A DNA stretch of 33,755 bases, from assembly GCA_902635975.1 (NCBI GenBank), contig CACPQC010000008.1:1-33755 (forward strand). Direction: 5' to 3'. Source of the stretch: an uncultured Pelagibacteraceae bacterium (GTDB lineage: Bacteria > Pseudomonadota > Alphaproteobacteria > Pelagibacterales > Pelagibacteraceae). The notes beneath the pieces are model-generated. The model saw nothing but the letters and a program-made list of their open reading frames with translations, was not told the origin of the DNA and did no database searches. This document shows positions 1-8,636 of the stretch, in pieces (the stretch's first letter is position 1; the number at the start of each line of letters is the position of its first letter). The translations under genes and the position numbers were made by a program.

Positions 1-864
1 AAATATGATTTGGTAAAAGATTATTTTAAAGAGGCTGATGAAACTTTAAACTTTCCATTGTCTAAGCTAATACTGGAAGGCCCAAAATCTGATTTAGATT
101 TAACTTTTAACACTCAACCAGCAATTTTTTTGATAAGTTATTCAATCTTCAATATTATAAAAAAAGAGTTCGATATAGACTTAAATAAAGCTAACTTTTT
201 TGCGGGTCATTCTTTAGGAGAATATTCAGCATTATCCTGCGCTGGGTATATAAAATTCTCTGATACTTTGAAAATTCTAAAAGCAAGAGGAGAAGCGATG
301 CAAAACGCAGTACCAAAAGGTATTGGAGGAATGCTAGCAATTTTAGGAACTAATATTAAAAAAATTGAAGATATACTATCTGGCAACAAGGAATATTGTA
401 ATTTCCAAATTGCAAATGACAATTCAGAGGGTCAGATTGTAGTTAGTGGAAAATTAAGAGATTTAGATATTTTAACAGGAATTTTAAAATCTATGAATAT
501 AAAATGTATAAAACTTCCAGTAAGTGCTCCGTTTCATTGTGAATTAATGAGTAATGCTACAAATATTATGAGAGATAAAATAAACAAAATTGAATTTAAT
601 AGAGGTCATAATATTTTGATGTCTAATGTAACAGCTGATACAGTAAAGGAAATTTCTGTTATAAAAAATTTATTAATTAGGCAAATTGAAAACAGAGTTA
701 GATGGAGAGAAAGTGTAATTAATATGATAAATAATGGTGTTAAAAACTTTATTGAAATTGGACCAGGTAAAGTTTTGTCAGGATTAATAAAAAGGATTAA
801 TAGGCAAGTAAATGTTAAATCAATTAACAGTGAAGAGGATATTAAAAATTTAGATATTTCATGA
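1..864 (+). CDS. fabD: Malonyl-CoA:ACP transacylase FabD, 5'-truncated by the window edge
   Basis: FabD moves the malonyl group from malonyl-CoA to acyl carrier protein, supplying the extender unit for cytoplasmic type II fatty-acid synthesis. The frame is open from base 1 (Lys-Tyr-Asp-Leu-Val-Lys) and about 287 residues are present. Compared with E. coli FabD, roughly the first 25 residues, including the PGQGSQ motif, lie outside the window; a TTG at base 10 is therefore not the start. Visible signatures are the nucleophile elbow GHSLGEYSAL near residue 70, the active-site His in APFHCELM near residue 178, the QPAIF segment before the elbow, and the C-terminal EIGPGKVLSGL. The stop overlaps the fabG start (ATGA), so the two are probably translationally coupled in a fabD-fabG-acpP operon. 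Identification is firm. Confidence 0.96.
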   Translation, partial: KYDLVKDYFKEADETLNFPLSKLILEGPKSDLDLTFNTQPAIFLISYSIFNIIKKEFDIDLNKANFFAGHSLGEYSALSCAGYIKFSDTLKILKARGEAMQNAVPKGIGGMLAILGTNIKKIEDILSGNKEYCNFQIANDNSEGQIVVSGKLRDLDILTGILKSMNIKCIKLPVSAPFHCELMSNATNIMRDKINKIEFNRGHNILMSNVTADTVKEISVIKNLLIRQIENRVRWRESVINMINNGVKNFIEIGPGKVLSGLIKRINRQVNVKSINSEEDIKNLDIS

Positions 865-1598
865 TAAATTTAAAGGATAAAAATATTATAGTTACAGGAG
901 CTTCTGGTGGAATAGGTAGTTCAATTGTTGAGCATCTTTATGAGGCTGGTGCAAATATTTTAGCCACTGGTACAAGAATAGATAAATTGGATCAGTTAAA
1001 AAGTAAATTTAGTAAAATAAAAATACTACCTTTTGATATTTCTAATCATGATAAAATTGAGGGTTTTATTAATGATGCTGATGAATTATTAGGTGATAAT
1101 TTAAATTGTCTAGTAAACAATGCAGGTATTACTAAAGATAATTTGGCGATTAGAATGAATTTAATGGAATGGAATAAAGTTATAGATTTAAATCTTACTT
1201 CAACATTTTTAATGAGTAAATTTGCAATTAAAAAGATGTTAAAAAATAAATCTGGAAAGATCATAAATATTACCTCAGTAGTAGGTCACACTGGAAATAT
1301 AGGACAAGTAAATTACACTGCTTCAAAAGCAGGTATAGTTGCAATGTCTAAGAGTTTATCAATCGAATACGCAAAAAAAAATATTAATGTCAATTGCATT
1401 TCTCCTGGATTTATTGACACTGCCATGACTGAAAAAATTGATGAAAAATTTAAAGAATCGATTGTATCAAAAATACCGTCAGGTAAATTGGGAAAAGCAG
1501 AAGATATTGCAAATGCTGTGATTTTTTTAGCTTCATCTAAATCAGACTACATAAATGGCGAGACAATTCATGTTAATGGTGGTCTGTATTTAGGTTGA
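861..1598 (+). CDS. fabG: 3-oxoacyl-ACP reductase FabG
   Basis: FabG is the NADPH-dependent ketoreductase that reduces 3-oxoacyl-ACP to 3-hydroxyacyl-ACP in fatty-acid elongation. The 245-residue protein is a full-length short-chain dehydrogenase. It has the TGASGGIG nucleotide-binding motif at residues 13-20, the NNAG motif near residue 88, a catalytic Ser in the ITSVVGH segment, and the YTASK catalytic Tyr/Lys pair near residues 151-155. The C-terminal NGETIHVNGG is typical of FabG rather than other SDRs. The ATG overlaps the fabD stop by 4 bases, which fixes the start and suggests coupling. The stop codon lies inside a consensus -35 hexamer that probably serves acpP downstream. Context between fabD and acpP makes the FabG assignment secure. 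Confidence 0.96.
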   Translation: MINLKDKNIIVTGASGGIGSSIVEHLYEAGANILATGTRIDKLDQLKSKFSKIKILPFDISNHDKIEGFINDADELLGDNLNCLVNNAGITKDNLAIRMNLMEWNKVIDLNLTSTFLMSKFAIKKMLKNKSGKIINITSVVGHTGNIGQVNYTASKAGIVAMSKSLSIEYAKKNINVNCISPGFIDTAMTEKIDEKFKESIVSKIPSGKLGKAEDIANAVIFLASSKSDYINGETIHVNGGLYLG

Positions 1599-1622
1599 CA
1601 AAAAAACAATTTCATCTATGAA
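1595..1622 (+). promoter_or_regulatory. Candidate promoter for acpP
   Basis: A perfect -35 hexamer TTGACA (1595-1600) overlaps the fabG stop codon. A TATGAA -10-like hexamer (1617-1622) follows after a 16-base spacer. The predicted transcript would start near 1629, leaving a leader of about 19 bases before the acpP ATG, with an AAAGGA Shine-Dalgarno-like element at 1637-1642. ACP is needed in large amounts, so an extra promoter inside the fab operon is plausible. This is a pattern match only; in such A+T-rich DNA a -10-like hexamer alone means little, but an exact TTGACA is less likely by chance. Confidence 0.45.
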
Positions 1623-1647
1623 CAAAATATAACTACAAAGGATTAAT

Positions 1648-1887
1648 ATGTCTGACGATATTTCAAGTAAAGTAAAAAAGATAGTTGCTGATCATTTAGG
1701 AATAGATGAAGCGAAAGTTACTGATGACTCTAGTTTTATTGACGATCTAGGTGCAGATAGCTTGGATACAGTTGAATTAGTAATGGCTTTTGAAGAAGAA
1801 TTTGGTTCAGAAATTTCTGATAGTGAGGCTGAAAAAATATTAACAGTTGGTGATGCTGTTAAATTTATTGAAGGCAAAAGAAACTAA
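1648..1887 (+). CDS. acpP: Acyl carrier protein AcpP
   Basis: AcpP carries growing acyl chains on a phosphopantetheine arm during fatty-acid and lipid A precursor synthesis. The 79-residue acidic protein has the family's usual length. It contains the modification motif [11 protein letters not shown], with the Ser near residue 38 being the phosphopantetheine site, followed by the acidic helix MAFEEEFG that partner enzymes recognise. An AAAGGA ribosome-binding site precedes the ATG at the normal distance, one of the few clear Shine-Dalgarno sequences in the window. The gene sits 49 bases after fabG, with its own candidate promoter. The usual next gene, fabF, is not here; gmk follows 9 bases later. 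Confidence 0.97.
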   Translation: MSDDISSKVKKIVADHLGIDEAKVTDDSSFIDDLGADSLDTVELVMAFEEEFGSEISDSEAEKILTVGDAVKFIEGKRN

Positions 1888-1896
1888 AAAAATTTA

Positions 1897-2529
1897 ATGC
1901 CATTAAAAAATGATGGGATAATGGTGATTTTATCATCTCCATCAGGTGCAGGTAAAACAACTCTTGTAAAACTTTTATCTAAAAGAAAAAATTTTAAAAT
2001 TTCTATTTCTCATACAACTAGGAAACCTAGAGAGAGCGAAGTACAAAATAAAGATTATTTTTTTGTCAATAATACTGAATTTAAGAGACTTATTCAAAAT
2101 GAAGAATTTTTAGAATATGCAAAAGTTTTCAATCATCTTTATGGCACTAGCAGATCTCCAGTAATTAGTAATCTTCAAAAAGGTAGAAATGTAATTTTTG
2201 ATATCGATTGGCAAGGTGCAGACCAAATACGAAATAAAAAATTAGACTATAAATTAATAACATTTTTCTTATTACCCCCAAGTAAAAAAATACTTTTCGA
2301 GAGACTGTCCAATAGAGACATGAAGGATAAACTAATCGCCGAAAATAGAATGAAAGAATTCAGTAGAGATGTGCTTCATTGGATTAATTATGATTATGTC
2401 ATTATTAACGATAATTTAGAAAATTGTTATAATAAGATTGTCAGTTTAATTGATGCTGAAATTAATAATGGACCTAAAGATTATGATAAGGAGTATATTA
2501 GAAAACATATTGAAAGATTAATTAATTAA
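1897..2529 (+). CDS. gmk: Guanylate kinase
   Basis: Guanylate kinase phosphorylates GMP to GDP with ATP, a required step in GTP and dGTP supply. The 210-residue protein has the P-loop [11 protein letters not shown] near residues 13-23, the GMP-binding [11 protein letters not shown] segment, the YFFV and YGTSR motifs, and [11 protein letters not shown], all diagnostic of bacterial Gmk. Start choice is open: ATG at 1897 gives a short leader, while ATG at 1921 would begin just before the P-loop strand (MVILSSPSG). The upstream start resembles other Gmk N-termini in length and is preferred. The 3' end overlaps rsmA on the opposite strand by 12 bases. Confidence 0.95.
   Translation: MPLKNDGIMVILSSPSGAGKTTLVKLLSKRKNFKISISHTTRKPRESEVQNKDYFFVNNTEFKRLIQNEEFLEYAKVFNHLYGTSRSPVISNLQKGRNVIFDIDWQGADQIRNKKLDYKLITFFLLPPSKKILFERLSNRDMKDKLIAENRMKEFSRDVLHWINYDYVIINDNLENCYNKIVSLIDAEINNGPKDYDKEYIRKHIERLIN
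2518..2529. repeat. 12-bp palindrome shared by two convergent gene ends
   Basis: TTAATTAATTAA is its own reverse complement. It encodes Leu-Ile-Asn-stop for gmk on the plus strand and Leu-Ile-Asn-stop for rsmA on the minus strand, so both proteins end in the same three residues. It is the whole overlap between the two genes. No GC-rich stem is present, so it does not look like an intrinsic terminator. Confidence 0.9.
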
Positions 2530-3306
2530 TTTTTCATATTCCTTAACAATATTACAGTATGTTTTTAATGATAAATTTTGTGGCCTTAAATTTAAATCAA
2601 GATTTAATTTTTCAGATACCTCCTGATAATTTGAAAATAATTGTTTTAAAGGATTTTTAATTTTTTTTCTTTTTTGATTAAAAAAAATTCTTGTTATTTT
2701 TTCTAAATTCTTACTTCCATTGAGCTTAAAATAATTATTTTTTGGAGTGAAATGAACTAACGTACTATAAACTTTCGGTTTTGGATAAAAACAATTTGGA
2801 CTGATATCAAAAACTTTTTTTATATCCATTTTCCAATTAAGAAAGATTGCTAATCTCCCATAATTTGAACTATTTATTTTTGAAATTATTCTATCAGCCA
2901 CCTCTTTTTGAAACATCAATATCAATTCTGAAAACCAATAATCTCTTTCTAACTTCAAAATCCAATTACAAACTATTTTAGTTGAAATATTATATGGCAA
3001 ATTACCAAAAACTAGTAATTTATTATCAGAAATATCATTTTCATTTATTTTAAGAATATCGTCATTTTTTATTACAACTTTATTTTGAAATTTTAATTGT
3101 AGTTGGTCACATAAAACTTTATCTTTTTCAATTAAGAATATTTTGTTAGGTTTTTCTTTTAAAATGTATTCAGTTAAGTTTCCCGTTCCAGGACCTATTT
3201 CTAACACATCTTTATTTGAAATTTTTGATATAGATACAATTTTTCTTATGATGTTTTTATCAATTAAAAAATTTTGCCCCAGGCTTTTTTTTGGTCTAAT
3301 TAGCAC
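2518..3306 (-). CDS. rsmA: 16S rRNA (adenine1518/1519-N6) dimethyltransferase RsmA/KsgA
   Basis: RsmA dimethylates two adjacent adenines near the 3' end of 16S rRNA late in small-subunit assembly. The 262-residue protein begins with the family signature [13 protein letters not shown]. The SAM-binding motif [12 protein letters not shown] is near residue 37 and the catalytic motif [10 protein letters not shown] near residue 103, followed by the C-terminal domain with [13 protein letters not shown]. The start is GTG at 3306, immediately after the pdxA stop (TAA then GTG, no gap), so the two are probably coupled. It is the last gene of the lptF-to-rsmA operon. Its last 12 coding bases are shared with gmk. 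Confidence 0.96.
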   Translation of the reverse strand: MLIRPKKSLGQNFLIDKNIIRKIVSISKISNKDVLEIGPGTGNLTEYILKEKPNKIFLIEKDKVLCDQLQLKFQNKVVIKNDDILKINENDISDNKLLVFGNLPYNISTKIVCNWILKLERDYWFSELILMFQKEVADRIISKINSSNYGRLAIFLNWKMDIKKVFDISPNCFYPKPKVYSTLVHFTPKNNYFKLNGSKNLEKITRIFFNQKRKKIKNPLKQLFSNYQEVSEKLNLDLNLRPQNLSLKTYCNIVKEYEKLIN

Positions 3307-4269
3307 TTATCTTTCTAAAAATCTAATTGCTTCAATGAGACTATCAGGGTTAGATTTATTTTTTAAAAACATTTCCAAATTTGGACCATGATCTGGTGAG
3401 ATCCTTAAAAAAGGAAGTCCCAAAGTTATATTGATCGCTTTAAAACCAAATATTGATTTTATAGGAGCTAAAACTTGATCATGATACATTCCAATTATAA
3501 CATCAAATTTTTTAAATTTATCTCTTAAAAAAATTGTATCAGCTGCATAAGGACCAGAAACTTTAAATCTTTTTTTTGATAAGTATTTAATTGCTGGGAT
3601 TATAACCTCTTTTTCCTCACTTTTGTGAAAATTACTTTCGCAATGAGGGTTTAGGCCCGTGATACCAATTTTTGGTAAAATATTAAATTTTTTTTTATAA
3701 AAATTGGAAATTTGTTGTACGTGATTTATTATTTTTTTTTTATTAATATATCTATGAACTTTTTTTAAAGGTAGATGTGTAGTTAGAGGGCTTACTGATA
3801 AATTCTTATTGTAAATTAACATCACTGTTTTGCCCTTACTTTTAGTTTTAAAATCTAAATATTCTGTGATACCCAGAAAACGTTGTTTTAAAATTTTCTT
3901 TTTATTAATTGGACCATTAATTAAATTAATCTTGTTATCTTTTTTTATTAATAACAAGGCTTTTTCAAACGATCTATATATATACTCAGATATAAATTTC
4001 TCATTAAACGGTATATGAATGATATTTATTCTTTTATTATTTAAGTCTTTGTAGTCTAAGCTATTTATGTCTAGCTTATTTATCTTAAAATTATATTTGA
4101 GAGCTCTCATTTGTTCTGACAGTATTTTTTCATTAACAATTAAAATAAGAGGATTTTTAAATTTGTTATTTTTTAAAGACTTAAAATAAATTTCTAAAAA
4201 GATACTTTTTGGATCACCAGCAATTATTAATATAGGTCTAAAATTTTTCAACATATGCTTTATTTTCAA
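3307..4269 (-). CDS. pdxA: 4-hydroxythreonine-4-phosphate dehydrogenase PdxA
   Basis: PdxA oxidises 4-phosphohydroxy-L-threonine in the DXP-dependent pathway to pyridoxal phosphate. The 320-residue protein has IAGDPKSI near the N-terminus (usually GDPxGIGPE in the family, here shortened). Three metal-ligand His segments are visible: TTHLPLKKV, MYHDQVLAPIK and SPDHGPN. The typical ITGLNPHCES and SGPYAADTIF motifs are also present. ATG at 4269 overlaps surA by 32 bases; an internal ATG at 4254 (MLKNFRP) would reduce this to 17 and is an alternative. The surA-pdxA-rsmA order is conserved in many proteobacteria. The many Lys residues reflect the base composition. Confidence 0.94.
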   Translation of the reverse strand: MKIKHMLKNFRPILIIAGDPKSIFLEIYFKSLKNNKFKNPLILIVNEKILSEQMRALKYNFKINKLDINSLDYKDLNNKRINIIHIPFNEKFISEYIYRSFEKALLLIKKDNKINLINGPINKKKILKQRFLGITEYLDFKTKSKGKTVMLIYNKNLSVSPLTTHLPLKKVHRYINKKKIINHVQQISNFYKKKFNILPKIGITGLNPHCESNFHKSEEKEVIIPAIKYLSKKRFKVSGPYAADTIFLRDKFKKFDVIIGMYHDQVLAPIKSIFGFKAINITLGLPFLRISPDHGPNLEMFLKNKSNPDSLIEAIRFLER

Positions 4270-5179
4270 TTTCTTTGTAATAAATTATTGAATACTCATT
4301 CAATATCCTATCTCTTTCAAATGAAAGCAATCTTTCCATTTCTTTTTTTTTATCAATTTGAGCGTCAATTTTTTTTTTATCATTTACCTTTAGAAAAATA
4401 ATACCACTAGAGGCTATTATTGGTTTTGAAAACTCTCCTATTTCTAAATCTTTAATTTCAAGAAAAATTTTTTTTGATATTTGGTTTTGATTAATCCAGC
4501 CTATTTCACCACCTAATTTTGAACTTTCAGATATACTGTGTATTACAGCAGTATCCTTAAATCCAATATTCTCAATTGAAGCCAATATTTCCTGTGTTTT
4601 TTTTTCTATTGCTTCTCTATTTTTTTCTAAAAAAATTATTTCTGATAGATTAAAACTTAGTATTTTAGAATTATTCTTTATTAATTCCTCTAAATTATTT
4701 TCAATTTTATTTTTGTCTATTTTTACTAAATTTCTGTACTTATCAAATATTAACTGGTTCCAAAAACGCTCAATTATAAACTTTTTCTTTAAATCATCAA
4801 TGTTGATATTTTTTATTCTCAAGTAATCCTCAAATTCCTGATTTGATTTAAAACCAATTTTTTCACTGAAATTTTTAATAATAATATTAATTTTTTCTGA
4901 TTTTAGCTCTTCCTCATAGTTGACTTCATAAAATTTACTAATTTCATCTTTTTTGATAATTTCTCTGATTAAAGAGTTTTTTGCGTTTAAGGAAATCTGT
5001 TTTTTATTTAATTGTGCTAAATTTGTATTTAAAGAAACTAAATAATTTACCTCGTCAACAATATCATAATTAGTAATTATACTGTCGTTTACTTTATATA
5101 AAATTTTTACCTCATTTGAATTAACACCAATAATAAACTGCAAAAAAATTATTGAGGCACATGTAAAAACTTTTATCAT
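4238..5179 (-). CDS. surA: Periplasmic chaperone/peptidyl-prolyl isomerase, SurA type
   Basis: SurA escorts unfolded outer-membrane proteins across the periplasm. LptD, encoded directly upstream, is a classic client in E. coli. The 313-residue protein has an N-terminal hydrophobic signal segment (about residues 1-20) and the SurA N-domain opening VNDSIITNYDIVDEV. One parvulin-type PPIC domain lies toward the C-terminus, with GGEIGWINQNQISKKI and FSKPIIASSGIIFLKV. E. coli SurA is about 430 residues with two parvulin domains, so this is a one-domain short form. The lptD neighbour 4 bases upstream and pdxA overlapping downstream support the name. Exact substrate range cannot be read from sequence. 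Confidence 0.88.
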   Translation of the reverse strand: MIKVFTCASIIFLQFIIGVNSNEVKILYKVNDSIITNYDIVDEVNYLVSLNTNLAQLNKKQISLNAKNSLIREIIKKDEISKFYEVNYEEELKSEKINIIIKNFSEKIGFKSNQEFEDYLRIKNINIDDLKKKFIIERFWNQLIFDKYRNLVKIDKNKIENNLEELIKNNSKILSFNLSEIIFLEKNREAIEKKTQEILASIENIGFKDTAVIHSISESSKLGGEIGWINQNQISKKIFLEIKDLEIGEFSKPIIASSGIIFLKVNDKKKIDAQIDKKKEMERLLSFERDRILNEYSIIYYKEIENKAYVEKF

Positions 5180-5183
5180 TTGA

Positions 5184-7559
5184 TTAAAAGCTTGGAGTAG
5201 AAATTGTTGTAAACTGTGTAAATGTTAAAGAAAAAAAGATTTGCTCAGAAGGCTTTAAATCTCTATCTTGATAATATTCTTTATTATATTCTATTCCAGC
5301 CACCATACAATCATTTTTATATTCGTAAATTAGATTATAATATTCTGTTAAGTCTATTTTTCGATTTCTTCTTGTATTGTATGAAATTGAATTTTTTTCA
5401 TCAAAGTTATATTTCAAATCAGTAAGTAGGTAACTATCAGATCCAATATCACCATTCTCTTCAAGAAAGTCAAATGAAGTAACAAAATTATTTATACTTA
5501 ATTGAGTATCAATTTTACTATAGTTTATCGCATCTAAATTATTATCTAATGAGAAGTCATAATTTATTTTAAAATTGTTATCAGTTTGAAAATTAAAATT
5601 TCCCACCATATCAGATGATTTATTTTGCATTTTTGAGGACAAAGGAAGCTTTTTATCCTCAACGTCTCTAAATATTTGTCCTAAACTAAACCCCAAATAA
5701 TCATCATTTTCCTTTGTTTTTAAATCATAATCGAAACCAATAGTTAATGATTTACCACCTTCTAAAGAGTCGTTTATTCCTAGTCTGTTTTTTGAGAAAA
5801 CGTTTGTAATATTAATCTTTCTATCTAAAGTGGACAAGTTTTCAGACTTGTTGAGGCCGTATCTAGCATTAATTTTTGGACTTAAATTTCCATTATAATT
5901 TTTATAACTCTTTTTTAATGGTATGGAAGAATTTAAATAAAGTGTAGAAAAATTTTCAGATTGAGTATTATTTTTATATAAGCTAGAGTTTTTTCCTTTT
6001 TTTAGAGAATTTTTAAATTCAAGTTCATAATTTGAAATTGTCCCATATTTTGAAAAAAAGAAATCTGACTCATAATTCAAATTATTAATTAGTTTAGACT
6101 CACTAACATTCGTATTTTTTTTTTGACTTGATCCAGAAATTTTATAATTAAGTCTACCTTTACTATTTGTATTGTTATTCAATAACTTAGATATAGTAAA
6201 ATTCGGTAATATATACTCGAATTTGTCTGAGCCTTTTTCCTTTGTTAAATCTTCATAAGTAGCTAACTCAGCAAATATATTTAGATCCTCACTACTAGAG
6301 TCAAATTTAAAATAAGAATTTAATAAGTTTTGATTGCTGTTATTTCTAGTTTTACTAATTATATTTTCTCCTTTGAGATATGTATCACTAGATGTTTTCT
6401 CTAAATTTAATTCAATTTCTGAAAAATCAAAATTATTTTGTAATATGTGTCTCGTATTTGAAAAAAAATGTGATTTTGAGGAATTATCCAGTTTTTTTAA
6501 ACTTAAATCAGATATATGATTTGTATTTTTATTCACTTGTCTATACTCATTTTGAATTAAAAAGTCATTATTAAAATAAATTCTTGGAGTAAAAGTAGTA
6601 TCTTTATTTTCAGAAATTACTTTGTAGTACGGTATATTAATTGAACCTCCACTTGTAGATGAAGATAACAAAGTAGGGGGTAAAAAACCCGACTGTCTTT
6701 TGACTGTTGGATCAGGATGAAAAAATTTTGGAAAATAAAAAATTGGAACATCATATAATTGCAACCATGTATTTTCATAATTTATTGATTTTTTCATTTT
6801 ATCATGCTTTATTTCCTCAGATTTTAAGCTCCAAGGAGGACAGTCATCTCTAATTTTACAAGAAGTAAAAATTCCATTTTTTATAATAGAAATATTATTC
6901 TCTGATGTTAATGAACTTCCTTTTAATCTGGCATTTTCTCCTAATTCACCTTCGGCAAAATAAATCTGAATATCTTTTGCAGCCAATCTTTCATTTCCCA
7001 AGTCTATAATTGCATTATTAGAATTATAAATATTTGATTCTTTATCAATTAATTTCATTTCACTTGTTTTGAGTATTTTAGTTTTAGCTGAATAATTAAA
7101 ACCCTTTAATTTTATTAAATTATTAAACTTATCTTTAATTGTTGATGGCTCATTAGATTGTATTTCTAATTTAGTTTTAAAAAAAATAATATTCTTACCA
7201 GATATTATGTGTGAATTATCTATTATAATATTTGTGTTAGTTTTTGAGGTTATTTTTTCTAAAATTTTATCATAAATAATTTTGTCACTATTAATCTCAA
7301 AATTTTGAATTTTATCAAAAATTTTGACACTTCCATCTAATTTTAAAATTTTGGTATTTTTATTATATTCAGATTTATCTGCGAATATTTCAAGACCGTC
7401 AGATGTATTAACTTTTACACCATCTTTAGCAATTATATTATTGTTCTTTTCAATCTCAATTGATTTGCTTTCAAATATAAAGTCTTCAACAGCAGAAGTA
7501 TCAATCTCAGAAATATATAAAAAAAAAATCGAGACAAAAAATATAAATTTATTTTTCAT
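5184..7559 (-). CDS. lptD: LPS-assembly outer-membrane protein LptD
   Basis: LptD is the outer-membrane barrel that, with LptE, inserts lipopolysaccharide into the outer leaflet. The 791-residue product has a signal peptide (about residues 1-22) and an N-terminal OstA/LptA-like beta-jellyroll (about 25-210, with ASDGLEIFADKSEY-like repeats such as TSDGLEIFADKSEY). The conserved barrel entry follows at 230-300, including CPPWSLKSEEI, PIFYFPKFFHPDP and RQSGFLPP; the rest is a long Ser/Asn-rich beta-barrel ending in Phe. Only three Cys are visible: two near residues 234-241 and one near 750. E. coli has a Cys pair at each end. It overlaps lptG by 11 bases and precedes surA by 4. Confidence 0.94.
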   Translation of the reverse strand: MKNKFIFFVSIFFLYISEIDTSAVEDFIFESKSIEIEKNNNIIAKDGVKVNTSDGLEIFADKSEYNKNTKILKLDGSVKIFDKIQNFEINSDKIIYDKILEKITSKTNTNIIIDNSHIISGKNIIFFKTKLEIQSNEPSTIKDKFNNLIKLKGFNYSAKTKILKTSEMKLIDKESNIYNSNNAIIDLGNERLAAKDIQIYFAEGELGENARLKGSSLTSENNISIIKNGIFTSCKIRDDCPPWSLKSEEIKHDKMKKSINYENTWLQLYDVPIFYFPKFFHPDPTVKRQSGFLPPTLLSSSTSGGSINIPYYKVISENKDTTFTPRIYFNNDFLIQNEYRQVNKNTNHISDLSLKKLDNSSKSHFFSNTRHILQNNFDFSEIELNLEKTSSDTYLKGENIISKTRNNSNQNLLNSYFKFDSSSEDLNIFAELATYEDLTKEKGSDKFEYILPNFTISKLLNNNTNSKGRLNYKISGSSQKKNTNVSESKLINNLNYESDFFFSKYGTISNYELEFKNSLKKGKNSSLYKNNTQSENFSTLYLNSSIPLKKSYKNYNGNLSPKINARYGLNKSENLSTLDRKINITNVFSKNRLGINDSLEGGKSLTIGFDYDLKTKENDDYLGFSLGQIFRDVEDKKLPLSSKMQNKSSDMVGNFNFQTDNNFKINYDFSLDNNLDAINYSKIDTQLSINNFVTSFDFLEENGDIGSDSYLLTDLKYNFDEKNSISYNTRRNRKIDLTEYYNLIYEYKNDCMVAGIEYNKEYYQDRDLKPSEQIFFSLTFTQFTTISTPSF

Positions 7560-8631
7560 TTATTCTTATTATTCCTATTAAAGAAATTATACCTAATGTT
7601 ATAATTGGTGTCCATATTGAGACTAATAACGGAATCTTTTCATTTTTTCCCAAAGTTCCAAAAAAGAAATTAATATAATATATGATAACTGAAAGTAAAA
7701 TTCCTATAACGATGAAAAAAAGTTTAGGTTTTTGAACACTTAAATTTAACATCAAAATCGCAGATAATGCAGTGATTATTGTAATTAGAAAAGGATAGGC
7801 AATAATTCTTTGTAAGTGATAGTCTATTTCTGTTGTGGAATAATTAATTGAAATATAGTTTTTCTTCAATTCGAATAAATTCCAGATTGTAAGTGAAGCA
7901 AGATTTGAAAAAAGATTACTTATTTCCTCATAATTAAAATTAGATAAAAAACTCATTGCATCTCTTGTTTTTATACTATTTTTTTTATCAATAATTTTAA
8001 CATTATACAGATTCCAGTTATTTTTTTTTATGTCAACATTTTCTGCTTTGATATTATTTTGAAATTCAAAATCTTTATTTAATTGAATGATATCTACATC
8101 GCCCAAGGTATTAATTGTAAACTTTTTAGCATTTATAAAATTTATTTGCTCATTAATTTCATCTTTAATCCATAAGCCGTTCTCAGTAATAGTCGCTAGA
8201 TATTTATTATCTTTTGTAAAATTTTTTTTTATATTTAAGTATTCAAATTTCATAATTGCTGACAAATTATAAAATATTATTACAATAAAGATTCCAATAA
8301 CAAGTGAAACTGAAGTTATCAATTTCAAAATTTTAAAATTATCTAAACCACTATTCTTAAGGGTATTTAGTTCGCCACTATCAATTATTTTTAAAAATAA
8401 GAATTGTGAAGATAGTAAAAAAATAAAAGGGAAAATTTCATATATTAATGAAGGGACATTTAACATAACTAAATAAATTGGATAGAAATATTTAACATCA
8501 AAATCTGAAAAAAAATTAATTTCCTCTAGCAATCCCATTATCAATCCTAAAATTAAAAAAATAAAAGTGATTTTACATACTATAAATGTAAACTCTTTAA
8601 TAATGTATTTTTGATATATCTTAAAAACCAT
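7549..8631 (-). CDS. lptG: LPS export ABC transporter permease LptG
   Basis: LptG is one of the two inner-membrane permeases that, driven by the LptB ATPase, extract LPS and pass it to the LptC-LptA-LptD bridge. The 360-residue protein has the YjgP/YjgQ layout: three hydrophobic segments in the first 120 residues, a periplasmic beta-jellyroll domain in the middle (about 130-250), and three more membrane segments at the C-terminus. An early cytoplasmic-loop motif SGELNTLKNSGLDNFKILK corresponds to the LptB-coupling helix. LptG rather than LptF is chosen by gene order (lptF-lptG-lptD). The start is ATG at 8631, 5 bases after the lptF stop. Confidence 0.88.
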   Translation of the reverse strand: MVFKIYQKYIIKEFTFIVCKITFIFLILGLIMGLLEEINFFSDFDVKYFYPIYLVMLNVPSLIYEIFPFIFLLSSQFLFLKIIDSGELNTLKNSGLDNFKILKLITSVSLVIGIFIVIIFYNLSAIMKFEYLNIKKNFTKDNKYLATITENGLWIKDEINEQINFINAKKFTINTLGDVDIIQLNKDFEFQNNIKAENVDIKKNNWNLYNVKIIDKKNSIKTRDAMSFLSNFNYEEISNLFSNLASLTIWNLFELKKNYISINYSTTEIDYHLQRIIAYPFLITIITALSAILMLNLSVQKPKLFFIVIGILLSVIIYYINFFFGTLGKNEKIPLLVSIWTPIITLGIISLIGIIRINEK

Positions 8632-8636
8632 CTTGA

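Noticed and set aside
7324..7581. Plus-strand open frame across the lptD/lptG junction
   Set aside because: It is a shadow of the LptD signal peptide and OstA region; hydrophobicity comes from the complementary strand.
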